Below, piece by piece: positions 34,190 to 45,524 of a stretch of 64,000 nucleotides of DNA (position 1 is the first letter of the stretch; every line of letters starts with the position of its first letter). Position numbers and translations under genes: made by a program. The notes beneath the pieces are model-generated. The model searched no databases, was not told the DNA's origin, and worked only from the letters and a program-made list of their open reading frames with translations. The DNA comes from Hepsetus odoe (Eukaryota > Chordata > Actinopteri > Characiformes > Hepsetidae). Where the stretch lies: positions 3,874,999 through 3,938,998 of the forward strand of contig CM029372.1 of NCBI GenBank assembly GCA_017165825.1, written 5' to 3'.

Positions 34190-34291
34190 GTGCTTAAGGG
34201 TACCTCAGGGTAAACTACTGGTATAGGATTTGAACCCACAACCTTCCTGATCCTGGCACCAACGCCCTAACCATTAAGCCACTGCTGCCCA
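34190..34291 (-). mobile_element. SINE-A head fragment, minus orientation
   Basis: On the minus strand it reads GGGCAGCAGTGGCTTAATGG, a B box (GGTTCAAATCC) and CCTGAGGTACCC, then stops. The 3' half is absent. Confidence 0.8.
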
Positions 34292-34629
34292 AACCAAACT
34301 GATCTGGCTTTAGTAAGTTATTGCACAATCTGTTTTTCTGGAGTAGCTGCACAGTTAAAGGTAAGACGTCATTTTCATAATGAGGAGCCAAACTGTATCC
34401 CTTGCCATGATCCACTAAAACAGAAAAAACATGAGGTGCTCAGAGTGAAAGCATTTGCAGAGTTGTAGGCCAGCTCTGAGACCCAGAGTGGCTTAAAATT
34501 GTTTTATTATTTCATTAAAAATGAAAGTAATAATGTTTAGCATGTGATGCCAGTGTGACACAATCAGTTAAACTACTGGGCTCATTTGTCTCTTGCCATT
34601 ACTATATTATTTTACTATTTTATCTCGTT

Positions 34630-34848
34630 TAGCGGTGGCCTAAATGTTGGGGAGTTGTCCCTGCAGGATCTGAAGATTATGGGTTCCATTCCCCTCACCA
34701 GTAGGTTTCCCTGAGCGACCCTTGAGCAAGGTACCATTCCCATCAGTGCTCCCCCGACGCTTTCAATAGCTGCCCCCTGCAGTGTGTGTGTAACACAGAG
34801 GTTGAATTTCGCTTGCTGTTTCACAATGAGAAGAATAGTCACTTTTTT
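34630..34848 (+). mobile_element. SINE-A1, older copy
   Basis: The head AGCGGTGGCCTAAATGTTGG has a damaged A box. The central block CCCTTGAGCAAGGTACCATT and an A1 tail ending AGAATAGTCACTTTTT follow. Confidence 0.85.
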
Positions 34849-35527
34849 ATATAATATTATATGCTAATTAACAAAAAAAGAAAAAACTCAACAAAATCTT
34901 TCAACTTAAAGCACCACCCTGTGTCAATGAAAAGCTGTATTGCCTGGCGTTCAGTATCTCTGCTGTTTTTAAAGCCAGTAGTAAGGGTAGGATTCTCCTG
35001 ACTCTGTGCTCATGTTGAAGAAAAGGGCTGCTGACATTAACAGCATAATAAGGAATCTTCTGCAGTGAGCCTCTCTAGTCCATCACGCTGTGAATACATT
35101 GACTGCTCAGCATGCTTTTCCTGGGGTAACCATGGCACTTAGAACATCCCCCTCGCCGTAATACTAGACGGCTGTCTGTCCATTTACATAGAAAACAGGG
35201 GCTGTGTTTACCTTCACTAAAACAGGGATCCAACAGGGCAAAGAGAGCTCGGACTAAACTTGGACTTGGCACAGCAGTTGTTTGAAAATTCGTTGTAAGA
35301 GTGAGCCAGTTTGAAAACGGCTTGACAGAAGAAAGAATGAGGTGAGGGGGCAGGATTCCCTCAGGCACTTACATCGAAAACCAAACCAGCTGATCTTCCC
35401 ACAGATCATTTTAAGAAATAGAGGAGAAAAGTGGGGTGAGATGACATAGCGTTTATTTAAATCGTCCTCTTCAAAAGGAAGAATGAGACATATCTCTCTT
35501 CTGACACGTCTCTTTTGAGGGCCCTTA
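34849..35527. other. Intergenic, unique
   Basis: No repeats recognised. Overlapping minus frames at 35075-35574 have no known motif. Confidence 0.5.
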
Positions 35528-35602
35528 ACTCCAAGATGCTTATAAGAAATGGAAGTCACTCTGGATAAAAGCATCTAAATGCCACAAATGTAAAAGTAAA
35601 TA
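35528..35602 (+). mobile_element. SINE-B tail fragment
   Basis: GAAGTCACTCTGGATAAAAG followed by CATCTAAATGCCACAAATGT is the conserved 3' end of SINE-B. Confidence 0.65.
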
Positions 35603-35723
35603 TCCAAAAGTTTAAAGAAATGTATTAAATATTTAAAACTGAATACATCGGGGAAAAAAAACTTTTCTAAGTTTTCATTTTAATACATTAAAATCAGTTC
35701 AAACAAACATCAAGTCAGTAAAA

Positions 35724-35983
35724 AGTAATAAGAATCCATCCATCATCTGCCGCTTGTCCCAAACGGGGTCGAGCTGGTGTCCAACTCAGCGCACACAGGG
35801 CGAGGACGGGGGACGCACCCTGGACAGGTCGCCAGCCCATCTCAGGGAGGAGCGGGACGGGGACGGCACCTTGCTCAAGGGCACCTCAGGGCAACCTATT
35901 GGGAAGGGTTTTGAACCCCCGAGCCTCCGATCATAGGGCCAACTCCCTAACCACTAGGCCACCGCTGCCCCAGTAATAAGAAT
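35724..35983 (-). mobile_element. SINE-A2, minus orientation, 12-bp target-site duplication
   Basis: The body 35736-35971 runs from the reversed tail CCATCCATCATCTGCCGCTT to the reversed head GGCCACCGCTGCCCC. AGTAATAAGAAT flanks it at 35724-35735 and 35972-35983. Relative to the 17380 and 31807 copies it lacks about 12 bp next to the CGAACGGGGTCG part of the tail. Confidence 0.94.
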
Positions 35984-36286
35984 ATTTTTTTAAGTAGATG
36001 AACTTATGAGCTGGTTTTAAGGTCACAGGTTTAGTGCCAGATTTCTCCCCGATGTGTTGAGCATCACACAGTAAACTGTATCATCCCATCACCCCGATTA
36101 ACTTGATGAAGCACTGATTAACCAAACCAGGTACTGAACAGGAACCACACATTATACTGGGATTCAACGAGGAAAAAAAATGAAACACAAATTTACTATA
36201 TACACTGATATTTTACATGTTTGTGTCTAGTTACATTATTCTCTCTGAGTAAATAAATGCTTGCAGGACAAATAAAAAAGACTTTT

Positions 36287-36473
36287 AGATGTACATTCAC
36301 AGCATTTAGCAGATGCTCTTATCCAGAGTGACTTCCAGTTCCTGATTACAGGGACAGTCCCCCTGGAGCAACTTGGAGTTAAGGGTTTTGCACAGGAACC
36401 CAGTGGTGGTGAGTTTTGAACCTGCCACCACTTAGTCCATAGGCAAGTATCCAATCACTAGACCACCAACACC
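36287..36473 (-). mobile_element. SINE-B, minus orientation, nearly complete
   Basis: The reversed tail (CATTTAGCAGATGCTCTTAT, CCAGAGTGACTTCC) is followed by the body (ACAGGGACAGTCCCCCTGGA) and a decayed head ending ATCACTAGACCACCA. Confidence 0.8.
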
Positions 36474-37855
36474 AGATCTAGTTTAGCTGGAACCATAAAC
36501 CTTTATTATATATTATGTAACTTTATTATATATTATGTAACAGATTTTACAGGAATTGTATTTTAAATATGCTTACTTTTGCTATATTACATTAAAACCA
36601 CATAGAACAGCCCAGGTTGATTTGCACGCCCACAGTTTTGAGGCATGAAGCTTGCCTCTGACAAACAATTGCTGTCTTCCCTTTTAACACTGTAATAGTA
36701 GCCTAGACCCCAGAAATAACAGAATAACATAATGCCTGACTAATTTGGGCAATTTTACAAAGCGCTATTTCAAAAATACACGTTTTATGATTAGGGATTT
36801 TCTGAAATAAAGATTAAAAGCAACACAGCTAAAGGGAACCTACACCAGTAATAGAATGAAAAAGCTTGGCAGCAGAATTCCTCACCAACTCAAAACAAAC
36901 CCGTGACATTCAAAAGAACCATTCTGCTGACAAAAGTATTAAATTAATAAACGCAGGATACAAATAATTAAATATGAGTTTCCCTATAAATGCAACGTGG
37001 GAGTTCTGCAGCTAGGAAGTAAACATCCTGAAAGTAAAACAGAACAAAATTGCTGTTTATGACTTTGTGAACTTTTCCAAAAAAAAAAAGGTAAGCACAA
37101 GCGTGGAAAGATTTGAAAAGCTGTATCTTTATTCTGTGAATATTTGCTAGTGTGTGAAATGTCAGTAGGGCACTCCTGAGTAGGAGTGTGAAATGACAGA
37201 CATTAGTTGAGGCGGAGTGGGGGACTGTCCCCCTTCATTTTCTGCGTTAATAGTCCATGGTAATTAGAACAATCCATAAGCCAATTTTTCATGTTTGTCC
37301 TCAATTTTCCGCCTACTGTCAGATATTTCATTTCCATATTCAGAAAGCTAATTGTGTCATGCCATTGCAAAACAAGGCCTTTATTTATTACAATAATGCA
37401 TGTTTCCTTGTTATTGTGCAACGCTGCAAACCCTTATATGTCACCTTTATCACCAGTCCAAACCAAAGTATGTTGTAATCTGATACTATTTAGTGAAAGA
37501 AAAAGAATCATCAAAAAGATCTGCACAAATGCTACACTTCAAAAGAATCTTTTGAACACGATACACACGTTTTCTATAAGTGCTGACTTGCTTGCTCACC
37601 TTAATGGTGTAAATCGAGTTTCCTTCTAGTTTGGTAAATCATACATATTTCTAACATGCAGATATATTCCAGTAATCTTACTGAAGAAGTAAAACGAAAA
37701 AAATGTCAACAGACGAGCTTCAGAAATTGAAACGTATGGCTACTATTATAAGGGGTTAATACAGAATGTAAAAGGCAAATGTTATTTAATGCATAGCACC
37801 ATTTATAAATATATAAATAAATATAAAAACATATCATTATTTTGCTAAAATGAAC
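36474..37855. other. Intergenic, unique
   Basis: AT-rich, with a tandem pair of CTTTATTATATATTATGTAA at about 36500-36541. No gene recognised. The 112-codon frame at 37291 shows no motif. Confidence 0.5.
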
Positions 37856-38252
37856 TAAAAGTTTGTGGATATCTGATGACCACATCTATATGAGACTGTT
37901 CGACATCCAGTCCCAAACCTGTAGACTCTAACACTGAGTACCTTTGTGGACATAACAGCTTCCACTCTTCCGGACAGCCTTTCCACAAGATTGTGGAGTG
38001 TTTGTATCATCACGGCTGTTGGATGAGATGCCATGGAACCAATCTCAATTAGGTTGATGTCAGAACTGCAGAGATTGTTCAGACCAACTGGACCTCACAA
38101 TCATGCAGGAAAGAGCAGGAAAGAGCACCAAGAACCCTGAAAAGTATAAAAACATCCCATACCGTTAAGCCTTCTCGGAAAAAATGTACCATTTGCACTG
38201 TCCATCAGACTGCCAGATAATGAAGCCTGGCTCTATAGAGCATGTTTTCACA
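37856..38252. mobile_element. DNA-transposon remnant (AAAAGTTTGTGGATATC type)
   Basis: It starts AAAAGTTTGTGGATATCTGA and later contains GGAAAGAGCACCAAGAACCC and CAGACTGCCAGATAATGAAG. This order matches a common fish class II repeat whose terminus reads AAAGTTTGTGGACACC. No open transposase frame remains, and the right terminus is not seen. Confidence 0.55.
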
Positions 38253-38255
38253 GGT

Positions 38256-38277
38256 CCACACACACACACACACACAC
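38256..38277. repeat. (CA)n microsatellite
   Basis: A short CA run at the right edge of the preceding transposon remnant. Confidence 0.9.
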
Positions 38278-38801
38278 TTTCTCCTTGCTTCACAGTGTGC
38301 AATTCTACCACCTACCCAGCCACGCAGAACGTGGAAAAAATTAGGGGTTTCCATATGGGACAGGATACACATGCACATGTATAAATACTGACTGACTTGA
38401 GCACACTACATGCGTTATGTATATTTTAAAGCCTTAGTACTGTGATGCATTTTTCAAACTGCATGGGTCAAAATGCTTGCCCTAAAGCCTTGAAGCTAAA
38501 GCGACTCAACATGCTACATGCTTCACTCTCTGCGGAGTGCTCACTCTGAGCTCATGAAATCTGGAAATTCCTTGAAACTGAAAATGTGCAGCAGTCATTA
38601 TCCATAAAACATCAGGCCATCAAACTCCATAAGGAAGCATGACGTGACTTCAAGAAGATACATTCATTTTTGCTCCCCACTGCTATCTTCAAAACCCCTT
38701 GGATTCGTGCACTTCTTAGTTCTTGTATATATTATCCATGTTTGTTATCCGTGTTGTGCTCTCATGAGTGAGAGAGAAAGAGATCCTTCTTGGCAGTGAA
38801 G

Positions 38802-38933
38802 ATGGATGACTTACTCAGGACGTTTCAGCAGCTCGCCCCGCGGAACAGTCGAGGCATATCGGCAATAAGCATTATGCTGGTCCCAGAAACGTTGCATGTA
38901 GCAGGATAGGGACAAGAGTCAGCAGAAACAAAA
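38802..38933 (+). other. Candidate first exon (uncertain gene)
   Basis: The ATG at 38802 starts MDDLLRTFQQLAPRNSRGIS and stays open for 35 codons to a TAG at 38907. The segment ends at a strong donor (AAA then GTAAGTGA, 38934). The frame after the TAG is open up to the donor and would be in phase with the exon-like segment at 39116. I do not recognise the peptide. It may be an exon of a small gene or of a non-coding transcript, or chance. Confidence 0.3.
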
Positions 38934-39115
38934 GTAAGTGAGAACGAAAGAGGGACCATTCATATCAGGATTATGATATATGTTTTTTTTTTCCAATTTC
39001 TATGTCTAGTTTATACATTTACATAACAATACTGCTCTCGACAAAAGATGATTATGTGAGCTTGTGAATATTTAGATCTTTTTTTCGTATTCTTCTCACC
39101 ATTTCATTGTTGCAG

Positions 39116-39202
39116 CACAATGAGAGATCGTCCAGTCAAGGATATAGCCCCAGCAATACTGGGAAACCTTCTACAAATCCAAGCTGTTACTTGAACACTG
39201 AG
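39116..39202 (+). other. Candidate internal exon, 87 nt
   Basis: A long pyrimidine-rich tract (TTTTTTTCGTATTCTTCTCA...) leads to TTGTTGCAG. Then come 87 nt open in phase 0 (HNERSSSQGYSPSNTGKPST...LNTE), followed by GAG and the donor GTAAGATC. Both splice sites are close to consensus. A second frame is also mostly open (starting MRDRPVKDIAPAILGN), so the coding frame is undecided. No family is recognised. It pairs naturally with the donor at 38934. Confidence 0.4.
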
Positions 39203-40083
39203 GTAAGATCTGATACAGAATGAAAACGGAGCCTTTGTCGAGTAATTATTGCTGTTTTCTTTATTATTTCAAAGTAACTGAACGCATACATAGCACTTCC
39301 TTTCTGCTGTGCCAGGTTTGAGAATGCCCTTGTCTATTGACCTTGTAAAAAGAAAACACTTTACCATGGCTGCCAGAACCACAGGGGCAGATACACACTG
39401 CACCCACCACTTTAGGGTGATGACCCACTACTTTTTAATGGATTGAAGCTGTTTATATCAAAATAAATCTTTTTTTGCTTTAAGCCAAAAAAACACAAGC
39501 CAAAGAGAGTCCGACTCCATTTCAGAACTGTTTAGAATCTTCATTTCAGACATTTCTCAAATCGTATTAAGTGCGCCCTGCTCTTTGTCATTGCACACAC
39601 ACATACTCTTTATCTCCTGGAACGTTATTGAGAGCACTTATTAAGTGTGCTCAGTGATTTCTCAGTTGAGTCCAGAGTTGAGGATCGTCCAGAGGTACCA
39701 CAAATTAGGCTTAATTTGAATGGTTAACTTAGAAATCATTTTTTTACTGCAATTGTAATTCTGCTACAGCCATAAGTGAGATGAAATATTTTTCTAAGAG
39801 GTTTGCTGGAGAACTGGTTTTTGCAGCATGAAAGTATATACAGACACTGTTCAGAAACAGATTTACAGGTTTACAGAGATGCTACCAGCATGAGTGCTGA
39901 AAGTTGATTTCAGCTGATCAATAGTCTAGTTGCTATGGTTCCAGTAGTAGACTCAAAAGTTTGGTTTTGTTTAAGTTTTACTCCAATCTCTTTTGGACCA
40001 TGCTTTTGTTCTTGCCAATAACTCACTTGTAAGGGTTAAATGCCTTTTCACACTTAATTTGGTTCCTACTTGGTTAAAGTTTA
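39203..40083. other. Intergenic or intronic, unique
   Basis: No mobile element recognised. It contains the first copy of a 43-bp direct repeat (39593-39635). Confidence 0.5.
39593..39635. repeat. 43-bp dispersed direct repeat, copy 1
   Basis: It matches 41454-41496 at 41 of 43 positions by eye, including the identical core TCTCCTGGAACGTTATTGAG. Flanks are unrelated. No transposon feature surrounds it. Confidence 0.85.
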
Positions 40084-40327
40084 GTGAAAAGTGAAAGTGA
40101 CTATTCTTGTCCTTGCGAGGTCACAGCACAGCACACAGTGAACCACAACGAAATTGGACCTCTGCATTTAACCCATGCAGCAGTGGGCAGATTTGAATGT
40201 GCCCAGTGTGCAGAGACCGGGACAGTACCTTGCTCAAGGGTACCTCAGGGCAACCTACTGATAAGGAGTTTGAACCCACAATCTTCAGATCCTGTGGCCG
40301 ATGCCCTGACCACTAGGCCACCGCTGC
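40084..40327 (-). mobile_element. SINE-A1, minus orientation
   Basis: The reversed A1 tail (GTGAAAGTGACTATTCTTGT...GGACCTCTGCATTTAACCC), the central block (CCTTGCTCAAGGGTACCTCA) and the reversed head ending CCACTAGGCCACCGCTGC. Confidence 0.9.
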
Positions 40328-40950
40328 AAGACCTCATTAAGTATATGGGTTGCTGAGGTGGCTGCAGCAACCCCAGCTTTCAGGGGGTTTTTTTTCTTAA
40401 GAAATTCTGAAAATAAAACAAACTGTAACCTTATGTTAGGGTAGGGTTTACTGCATGCCATGTTGGGGGAGTGTCACTGAATCTAAAGCAGGAGTCTAGA
40501 ATCTAGAGTTTTTTTCCATAAAATATCTAATTGAATGTCCCAGATTTTAAATGTATTCCTTTGAACATGACACCATTGGTAACTGCACCAAATATCAGCA
40601 ATCTGATTGGTCACTGCTCGGCTCATTTGCATTCCAGTTGTTTGATGTGTCTGTTATGTGTGTGTATTATCATCACTCATTATAGCAGAATGTGTTTGAT
40701 ATAACATTCTGTTTGAATGAAGGAAAATGTTGAAAAAAAGGTTGGAGAATCTTCCCTGTTATATTTTAACAGCACTTGCTGGAAAACTTCAACCTAGGTC
40801 ATTCCTTTCTATTGGGATTAAAAGCAAATTGTATATGATGTTATCCCCCGTATGTGAAAATTATATAATAGAAAAAAGCTTAATTACTGCAAATAAAAAG
40901 CTTACATTGTGTTCCTAAGCATCCCTACCTTTCTTCCTGATGCTAAAGTT
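40328..40950. other. Intergenic, unique
   Basis: AT-rich DNA between two SINE-A1 copies. Nothing recognisable. Confidence 0.5.
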
Positions 40951-41184
40951 AAGAAAGTGACTATTCTTGTCATTGTGAAACACAGCACAGCACGCAGCGA
41001 AGCACAACGAAATACATCCCCAGCTTTTCACCCACGCACACACGTGCAGAAGGGGGAAGCCATATTCAGCACCCAGGGAGCAGTGATGGGGACAGTACCT
41101 TGCTCAAGGGTACCTCAGGACAACCTACTGGTCTGGGATTCGAACCATGGCCTTCCCATCCTGGGGCCTAGTCCCTAACCACCA
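40951..41184 (-). mobile_element. SINE-A1 variant, minus orientation
   Basis: The tail-side sequence GAAAGTGACTATTCTTGTCA and CACCCACGCACACACGTGC precedes the central block and a reversed head that stops at CCCTAACCACCAG. The last part of the A-box region is lost. The middle (CCCAGCTTTTCACCCACGC) differs from other A1 copies and matches the copy at 57045, so these two may form a sub-family. Confidence 0.87.
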
Positions 41185-43004
41185 GAAAGCATTGGGACCA
41201 CACTGTCTGTCACTTCCTGTCTCTTGCTTACCTCCCTCCTTCTCCATCATATTAGCACAAATTAATATAATGTAAAAATAAATGCAGACCGAACATTATC
41301 CTCACTTGGTAATAGTTAAATAAAAGAAGTGTAACCTGGAGTTAGTCGTTTAAAATGTCCACACCCCCAACTAAAAACCTCTTCCCACGTCCCTGTGTGC
41401 AGATAAGGTGCAAGGAATGTGAAGAAGCCGAGTATAAGCAGAAGGTCAGCCAAGCACGCACACATACTCTTTGTCTCCTGGAACGTTATTGAGAGCCTGG
41501 TGTGAAACAGACAGCTTTAGGCCAACCTCTTCATGTTACGGTTCACGGACAGTGAAGCCCAGTACTGCAGCGAACAAGGAGCTCTCAGGCCGTGACCGCC
41601 TGCACATTCCTCGCTGGACTTTGACTTGCCTTCAAAACACGGAGTCGAGGCTTCTGTTTTCACCACTTTCACTCGGCAGTGAGCATTCACCAGCTCGCAC
41701 GCCTCCAAAAAACCTTGCAGCCTTTCGCCCACACAGAGGGCTGCCTGCATCCTTGACTCCCAGCATCCGGTGAATAGGATTCTGTATTCTTAATCTGAAA
41801 GCTGGCTCCTTCACAAGCGCATAGAGGGGAAGAAATCAGGTAGATTAAAGAACATAAAACCTCCAGAGCGCAAACCTGAATACCTGAAGGTAACAAGGAA
41901 GGGCTTATGACACATGGGAGCAGCAAAAGCCACAGTGACCTTGGAGAGATAATACCAAAGGGAACAACAGTGTACTTGCTTCAGTGGTTTTATGCCCTTA
42001 CAGAAAAAATACAGACTTCATATCCATCAAGCCACACACAGAACAAGGCTACTAAGATTATTAAACGGCGATATTTATTGGGAGACAAAATGGCTTCATT
42101 GACCATCGGAGGGAGGAGAACGGATGGACGAGAAAAAAGAAAAGTGGAGCGGACGCAAGAAGGCTCTCCAAAAAAGCTCTTGTTTTTAACCAGCCCACAA
42201 TCATGGGTGCTTAAAAGAGCTCAATTCGTTCAAAGCGATTAGGACTGTGTTTACTATAAGCAACATTGTGTACACAAGATAACGGTCCTCATTTGCATAT
42301 GTTAATTAGCCCAATTAGTTATGCTCCACAGAGTAATTGCTATTCAGCCAACCTACGGACGAATTTTGGGAGAGATTAACAAAAATAATGAAATAATTCA
42401 ATCAATCAAATAAAGGCTAATATATGCACAATGAATGGCAAGGGGCAGTTCACGCCACACATTTAATGTCACGAATAGGAGGAATTAATCCTAGTCCATG
42501 CAAACACTTCAGAATGGATGTGCATGTGAATCTCTCTCTCTCTCTCTCGCTCTCTCCCTGTCTCTCACTCTTTCCATCTATCTCAGGAAACACATGCCTG
42601 TGAGCTGTGGATCTCCTCCAAAGGGATGAAGGAAAACTGTGAAAAGCTGGCCTCTAATCTGTCTGCTACATTCGCTTTTTTACGACTCATCGATACTCTA
42701 ATGGCACCATTTTAAGAAGGCAGAACAGATCCTTGCTTTATTGCTGTTTACACAGAAACACCCAGCTGCCGAGTGGAGAGTCTCGAACTCAGCCCTCATT
42801 TGGCTTTAATGCGGTTCTTGGTTTTGTGCTTTTATTCAGGTGATTAAAAGCATGATAAACTATAGACTTCATTAGGCCCACTTTTCTCTGGTGGTGTCAT
42901 TAGAGCTGCAAAGCAGACCAGCAAAAAACATCCGAATGAAGCACTGATGGAGGAAGAGAGGTGTAGAAACTACTTACACTTAACTCGGTTACTGAAGAAC
43001 AAAT
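41185..43004. other. Intergenic; AT-rich block with homeobox/octamer words at 42285-42420
   Basis: No repeats except (CT)n at 42530-42568 and the 43-bp repeat copy. The 42285-42420 stretch holds ATTTGCAT, GTTAATTAGC, CCAATTAGTTATG and further TAAT/ATTA words in a dense cluster, a look typical of developmental enhancers. The 100-codon frame at 41471-41773 has no family resemblance. Confidence 0.4.
41454..41496. repeat. 43-bp dispersed direct repeat, copy 2
   Basis: Partner of 39593-39635, about 1.86 kb away, with two mismatches. Confidence 0.85.
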
Positions 43005-43480
43005 TTTATCCACTAGGAAAGAAAGCCAGTAGGACTAAGACAGAATGCATGAGTGTGAACGAAAGTGAGGATGGCAGAATGATTAGGATGCATGAAGCGG
43101 ACGAGGCAAAAGTGGAGGAATTGAAATATTTCGGGTCAACAGTTCAAAGTAACGGGGGAGAGCAGAAGAGTGGTGAAGAAGAGAGTGCAGGAAGGTCGGA
43201 ATCGATGGAGAAGAGTGGCGGGTTTGATCTGTGACAATCAGGTACCAGCAAGAGTGAAAGGAAAGGTTTACAGGATGGTACAGAAACCAGCTATGTTATA
43301 TGGGTTGGAGAGAGTAGTGCTGACGAAAAGACTGGTGGCCAAGGAACGGGTTTGACAATTTAGAGACAAAGTCAGAGAATCGAGACTGTGTTGGTTTCGT
43401 CATGCCCAGAGGAGAAATGAAGAGTATATTGGGAGAAGGATGCTGAGGATGGAGCTGCCAGGAAAGAGAAGAAGCTGAAA
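43005..43480 (+). pseudogene. LINE pol C-terminal fragment (GKRKRGRPK-type family)
   Basis: Plus-strand pieces in different frames read TKTECMSVNESEDG, VEELKYFGSTVQSNGG, KKRVQEGRNRWRRVAGLICD, PARVKGKVYRMVQKPAMLYG, and finally RRNEEYIGRRMLRMELPGK in another frame. This is the C-terminal part of the same LINE family as 29600-30057, with a deletion before the WFGH-like motif. It is inactive. Confidence 0.88.
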
Positions 43481-43847
43481 GAAGATTCAAATAGCACTTT
43501 TACTTGAGGATACTAGTAAAAATGAAACAACAAATACATTGTTATTTGTGTTTGTATTGTATGGTCATGTTTTGACCATGCAAGGTTCACTAACAAACTC
43601 TCTGAGGAACATCAAATTCTTGCTTAGCAAGGCTGCCTTGTGTGCTTCTAAACCACATAGTGTGGAACAGGAGCTAGATGACTAATATTCATATGCAGAT
43701 CAAAATGTCAGCTCATCCTAATGGTTCCAGTGGCCACTTCCATACATTTTCAGAAGCATTTGACAAACACATTGCATGTATTTATGTCCCACTCTGGGTT
43801 TAGTCAGTGCCTTTCAGCTGCTAATTCCTCTTTGATATTCATTTCAG
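43481..43847. other. Intergenic, unique
   Basis: Nothing recognised. Confidence 0.5.
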
Positions 43848-44056
43848 TGTGTGGTGCTCTAGTGGTAGGGTGCTTGCCTATGGACCTAGGGCTCAAGAGG
43901 TCCCAGGTTCGAATCCCACCTCAAGCACTACCACCACTGGGTCCCTGAGCAAGACCCTTAACCCTGAGCTGCTCCAGGGGGACTGTCCCTGTAATTAGGA
44001 CATGGAAGTCGCTCTGGATAAGAGCGTCTGCTAAATGCCGTAAATGTAAATGTAAT
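43848..44056 (+). mobile_element. SINE-B, complete
   Basis: The tRNA-like head GGTGCTCTAGTGGTAGGGTG carries the A box, and GGTTCGAATCCCACC the B box. The body has CTGGGTCCCTGAGCAAGACC and GGGGGACTGTCCCTGTAATT. The 3' end is CTCTGGATAAGAGCGTCTGC plus AAATGTAAATGTAA. This is the best preserved B copy here. Confidence 0.88.
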
Positions 44057-44515
44057 GTGTGTTCAATTGGTGAACTTGCACAGCTCTCACTTTGGAGGTT
44101 GCTTAAATTTGATATTAGACCAAAAGGATGATCAAAAGTGAAAAATATAGAACTTTATTGAAACCCAAAGTTGCTATTCAGTTTCTTTTAAAGTGCTTGC
44201 TGCTGCTATCCGAGTGGACCTGTAATTAGAGACTTATCAATTATTTTCTTTCAAACTTTCAGCTTGTTACGTTGCTGATCATCTTACCATAAGCACCAAT
44301 GATGCCCCTGTAACGGCGGTTTAATTCCAGAACAAGTCCATTAGCATCCTGCTGTACTTTCCCCTATAAAACACTAAAGAACAGGAGCTTTCCAGTTCAT
44401 TGCTGCTGCCTGAGAGGCTTTTCTGTAAAAAGTCTTAAACACTCTCCATTCGGTCCCTCTACAGAATACCTAGCTTGAGCTTCCGCAAATTTAATGACAT
44501 TTCTTTGCTGAACTT

Positions 44516-44564
<49 letters not shown>

Positions 44565-45329
44565 TACAGTTCCAACCCTCCAGCCATGTGAAGGTCATTG
44601 GGTTATTGCAGAAGACATGTAGGCCCAAGGGAGGCAGGAAAGAAGGGAGGGGTGAGAGAAGATGAATGCAGAAGAGAAAAGAAAGAGAGCATGCTGGCAC
44701 AGAACTGGAAATGCCTGGGGAGCAAAGAACTAAGAGAGAAAGAAACGAATAGAAGGGGGATTCCATGCTGAGCTACTCTTGCCACTGCCTGCTGTAGTCA
44801 CGTGGGATTTCAGTGTGCAGGGCTTTCTAAGAAGTCAGCAGGAGAGGAGAGGAGAGGAGAGGACAGCTGGGTGCTTCTGCTGTGTCCCCCAACTCCTTTC
44901 TGCAGAAAAGAGGTGAAACACCTTGAGCAGCTTCTCTTAAAGTTACCATGACTTAAAAAGAAGACACTTTCCTTAATAATCAGGCCCAAAGGATTGTGTG
45001 TTACAGTTCTTATTCTTAATCAAATTTGCATAAAGCCCCAAATGTAACAGTTTAGCAGAAGAATATTCAGTGCCAGAACTCTGCTTTCATAGTCTCGCAC
45101 TGGAATTACAAGGCTAATGGTGACAGGGGTTCAAGTTTGCAGCATATGATATGCATGAGAGCATCAGACAAAGGAGGTGCCAAAACCACAACTTATAAGT
45201 GGGCAGTTTAAAAAAATAAACTTTTTCAATTTGTGTTTTAAGCAATTCAAACCACTTTAAAGAGCAAAAATGAAACCAAACTAATGCAATGTAGCTTGAA
45301 ACAGCTTTTGCACAGCAGCCAGGTTCATT
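44057..45329. other. Intergenic with microsatellites
   Basis: Unique DNA with (CA)n at 44516-44560 and a (GGAGA)n pentamer run at 44841-44863. Minus-strand open frames around 44491-44785 are produced by the CA run and the purine-rich region. Confidence 0.6.
44516..44560. repeat. (CA)n microsatellite
   Basis: A perfect CA run of about 45 bp. Confidence 0.97.
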
Positions 45330-45334
45330 CAGGG

Positions 45335-45420
45335 GCAGGTTGTGTTGTGTTTGATCCCCAGAACAGTAAGTTGTCCTGAAGTACCCTTGAGCAAGGTACC
45401 ATCCCCATCACTGCTCCCTT
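45335..45420 (+). mobile_element. SINE-A fragment
   Basis: TGTTTGATCCCCAGAACAGT followed by CCTTGAGCAAGGTACCATCC is the region around the B box and central block. The head and tail are missing. A LINE fragment abuts its right end. Confidence 0.75.
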
Positions 45421-45423
45421 CAT

Positions 45424-45524
45424 CTTTTTTTGGCTGCTCTCATTTAGGGGTCATCGCAGTGGATCATCAGTTTCTATTTCTTCCGGTGCTCTGCATCTTC
45501 CTCTTTCACACCGATTTCAATTAA
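45424..45524 (-). mobile_element. LINE 3'-end fragment (GKRKRGRPK-type family)
   Basis: It is the reverse complement of the LINE 3' end found at 7360-7535: TGGCTGCTCTCATTTAGGGG, TCATCGCAGTGGATCATC. It abuts the truncated SINE-A fragment on its left. Confidence 0.75.

Noticed and set aside
41471..41773. 100-codon plus-strand frame as a gene
   Set aside because: Overlapping open frames on the opposite strand, no domain, no convincing splice or start context. Probably chance in a GC-richer stretch.
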